A DNA stretch of 64,000 nucleotides from JAFAXA01 sp963777325. GTDB taxonomy: Bacteria; Pseudomonadota; Alphaproteobacteria; Acetobacterales; Acetobacteraceae. The stretch is taken from assembly GCA_963777325.1 (NCBI GenBank), contig CAVZQE010000022.1, positions 1 to 64,000 on the forward strand, in the 5' to 3' direction. Shown one piece after another: positions 61,898 through 64,000 of this stretch (position 1 is its first letter; every line of letters starts with the position of its first letter). The position numbers and the translations under genes are program-made. The notes below the pieces were generated by a model. The model saw nothing but the letters and a program-made list of their open reading frames with translations. It was not told the DNA's origin and did no database searches.

Positions 61898-64000
61898 TCA
61901 GCCAGCCCGCACCCGCAGCCCGGCAAGGGCCGCGAATGGTCCGCCTTGCATCCGGCGCGGGGGCGAGTCCTCCGCTGCGAAGGCGGGAGGGGCCGGCCGC
62001 CGCCGCCGCAGCGGCAGCAGCATGGCCGGTTGCGCCGGCCCGTACTGTCCGGGGGCCAGGCTGGTCGCAGGTTGCACGCGGAAGCCAAGCGCGCGCAGGA
62101 CGGCCGGGAGCAGTTCTCCGCGCACGGAGAGGCGCGACGCGAGATCGGGCGATAGAGGCATGGCCCGTTTCCGCGTGCTCCAGGCAAGCTCCGCCCCGAT
62201 ACGCTCCGCGATGTCGAGCCGGATGAGCACCGGCCCGGCCGCGATCCAGCCCATCGCCTCGGCGAAGCCCCGCGGCCAGTCCGCGATCGCCTGAGTGGAG
62301 ACGGCGCCCGCCGGGGGCAAAGCGGGCATCGCCGCGAGCCCGTTCTGGACCGACCAGAGTCGCGCCCGCAGGAGAAGGGCGCGCGGCTTGAGGATGGCCG
62401 GCATGAACGTCGCGTGGGCGCCGACCCGGATGTGCAGCGCCTTGAGACGGCCCCTGATCGCGTCCGGCACGGCTTGCTCGCCCGAGACGATGCCCATGCC
62501 CTCGCTCAAACGATGGATGAGTCCCCGCAAAACCGGGGTCCGCTCGCCTTCGGCAGCCGCGCCGAGCACCACCGCCAGCGCCGCGCGGACCTGGTCGTCC
62601 ACGAACCCCTGCAACCTGAGGCGGATTCGCTCGCGTTGCGTGCCGTCGAGGAACTCCGTCTGGAGCACCTCCACCCGCGGCCGCAGCGCGACCGGGCCGG
62701 GCCGCAGACGCGCCACCGGCACCCCGTCCCAGGTCAGGGACAACGTATCGTCGGCGAAGGCGAAGGCATCGTCCGCCGCGCTCTCGAGCAGCCCGACCCG
62801 GCGCGGGATCTCCTTGCCGAGCGCCCGCCGCGCTGCCCGCAGCACGAGCTTCTTCTCCTCGCCCGCCGCCTGCGGGTCCGGGAAGAAGGTGAATCCGCGC
62901 ACGTGGCCGACGGGATGGCCCTCGACCACGACCTCGCCCCGGCGGGTGACGGCGGAGAGCAGCTCCGTCCCGTCGGTCGCGTCCAGGCGCCGCATCAGAT
63001 GGGCCGCGCGCCGGTCCACGAAGCGCACCGTCAGCCGCTCGTGCAGGGCATCCGACAGCAGATCCTCGACCTCGCGCGCGCGGGCTTGCCAGTGCGCCGC
63101 ATCGAGCACCCAATCGCCGCGGGCCGCGATGTAGGACCAGATGCGAACGCCCGCGAGGCGCTGCATCAGCGTGTCGATATCGCCGTCGCTGCGGGACAGG
63201 GCGGCGATCTGGCCGCCTAGCCAGTCCGCCGGCAAGCCGCCGTCGCGGACGACATGGCCGAAGACCCGTGCGCATAGTCTTGTGTGGGTGTCGTCCGCGA
63301 GCTTGCGGAAGTCCGGGATCTGGCACGTCTCCCACAGCAGGCGCAGCCGCGACCGGCTCGACGCCAGAGCGCGGATTTCGGGCTCCCGCGCCAGCGCCGC
63401 CAGGGTCTCGAGATCGCTCGAATCGTTGCCCCTGACGAGGCCGGGAAAGGGCGGCGGCTCCGTCAGGCTCGCGAGCAGCCGGTCGATATGGGAGAAATCG
63501 AGATCGCTGTTGCGCCAGCAGAGCTGCGTCAGGCGGTCGAAGCTATGGTTTTCGACGGCATGGACCAGGTTCTCCTGCATGCTCGGGCACTCGGCCGTGG
63601 TGCCGAACGTGCCGTCGCGCATGCCGCGCCCGGCGCGGCCGCCGATCTGGGCGACCTCCGGCGCCGCCAACCGGCGCGGGCGATGGCCGTCGAACTTGGA
63701 CAGGCTCGCGAAGGCGACGTGATCCACGTCCATGTTGAGACCCATGCCGATCGCGTCGGTCGCGACCAGGAAATCGACCTCCTTCTCCTGATATAGAGCG
63801 ACCTGCGCGTTGCGGGTGCGCGGCGAGAGCCGGCCCATCACCACGGCGCAACCGCCGCGCCGCCTGCGGATGGCTTCGGCGATCGCATAGACCTCGCCCG
63901 CGCTGAAGGCGACGACCGCGCTTCGCGGCGGCAGCCGGGTCAGCTTGGCCGGGCCGGTATAGGTCAGCTGCGACAGCCGGGGCCGGGTCTCGACGACGGC
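61898..64000 (-). CDS. Suv3-like RNA/DNA helicase, 5' part outside the window
   Basis: The frame is open to the edge; 700 residues are visible and the N-terminal helicase half is missing. Motif IV-VI region: VVAFSAGEVYAIAEAI, VATDAIGMGLNMDVDHVAFASLSKFDG and QIGGRAGRG. This is the SUV3/mitochondrial degradosome helicase group; bacterial proteins of this class have a long C-terminal region without assigned function (TFGTTAECPSMQENLV..., later FTFFPDPQAAGEEKKLVLRAARRAL). It precedes the S4 gene with almost no gap, so both probably belong to one leftward operon. Confidence 0.88.
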   Translation of the reverse strand, partial: AVVETRPRLSQLTYTGPAKLTRLPPRSAVVAFSAGEVYAIAEAIRRRRGGCAVVMGRLSPRTRNAQVALYQEKEVDFLVATDAIGMGLNMDVDHVAFASLSKFDGHRPRRLAAPEVAQIGGRAGRGMRDGTFGTTAECPSMQENLVHAVENHSFDRLTQLCWRNSDLDFSHIDRLLASLTEPPPFPGLVRGNDSSDLETLAALAREPEIRALASSRSRLRLLWETCQIPDFRKLADDTHTRLCARVFGHVVRDGGLPADWLGGQIAALSRSDGDIDTLMQRLAGVRIWSYIAARGDWVLDAAHWQARAREVEDLLSDALHERLTVRFVDRRAAHLMRRLDATDGTELLSAVTRRGEVVVEGHPVGHVRGFTFFPDPQAAGEEKKLVLRAARRALGKEIPRRVGLLESAADDAFAFADDTLSLTWDGVPVARLRPGPVALRPRVEVLQTEFLDGTQRERIRLRLQGFVDDQVRAALAVVLGAAAEGERTPVLRGLIHRLSEGMGIVSGEQAVPDAIRGRLKALHIRVGAHATFMPAILKPRALLLRARLWSVQNGLAAMPALPPAGAVSTQAIADWPRGFAEAMGWIAAGPVLIRLDIAERIGAELAWSTRKRAMPLSPDLASRLSVRGELLPAVLRALGFRVQPATSLAPGQYGPAQPAMLLPLRRRRPAPPAFAAEDSPPRRMQGGPFAALAGLRVRAG

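Overview
The window is GC-rich chromosomal DNA from an alphaproteobacterium, most likely of the Rhodospirillales/Acetobacterales. The pointers are the order hisS-prfA-prmC-DUF4167, a glnB-glnA pair plus glnK-amtB, class I PHA synthase, a CarD-family regulator beside ferredoxin FdxA and an S4-domain/Suv3-like helicase pair, and codon use dominated by G/C third positions. I do not name a genus. No rRNA operon, phage or CRISPR array is visible; there are two tRNA genes, Gly(GCC) and His(GTG).

Layout. 1-5.5 kb: remnant of a colicin E3-type toxin with its antitoxin, then hisS, prfA, an EamA transporter, DUF3072, prmC and a DUF4167 gene. 5.5-12 kb: a hydroxyacid dehydrogenase-like gene, a broken DUF4743/Nudix gene, an Atm1-type ABC half-transporter, an aldo-keto reductase, tRNA-Gly and an SDR. 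12.4-25.4 kb: carbohydrate block of three glucosidase/debranching-type enzymes and two glycosyltransferases, interrupted by a flavin-binding stress protein gene and cysK. 25.7-30 kb: dodecin, then nitrogen control (glnK-amtB and glnB-glnA) with a good sigma54 promoter candidate. 30-33.5 kb: aminotransferase, tRNA-His, DUF2147, an NAD(P)-binding protein and a GST.

33.6-41.7 kb is the accessory region. An SGNH hydrolase gene of foreign composition is followed by a complete IS1595-type transposon (34985-41730). It has 39-bp terminal inverted repeats and a perfect 8-bp target duplication. It carries an ISXO2-type transposase, a protein of unknown function, a PIN-domain protein, a 50-aa protein and a DNA adenine methyltransferase fused to an Mrr-like nuclease domain. 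The methyltransferase gene is split by a nested IS21-family element (38350-40988; istA, istB; 6-bp target duplication) and also carries a one-base frameshift. The transposon lies directly upstream of the rplM-rpsI promoter.

41.9-64 kb is housekeeping again: rplM-rpsI, argC, a gamma-carbonic-anhydrase-like protein, phaC, an alanine/DAP-type aminotransferase coupled to hom, glpX, recJ (frameshifted), cspA, a thpR-sirtuin pair with tesA, divergent ybbA-ybbP, a BI-1 protein, carD, fdxA, an S4 RNA-binding protein and a partial Suv3-like helicase.

Four genes (toxin remnant, DUF4743/Nudix, transposon methyltransferase, recJ) are each broken by one base. Either they are real pseudogenes, or the assembly has small indel errors; the sequence alone cannot decide. 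The most notable system is the nested transposon with its toxin-like and restriction-modification-like cargo.
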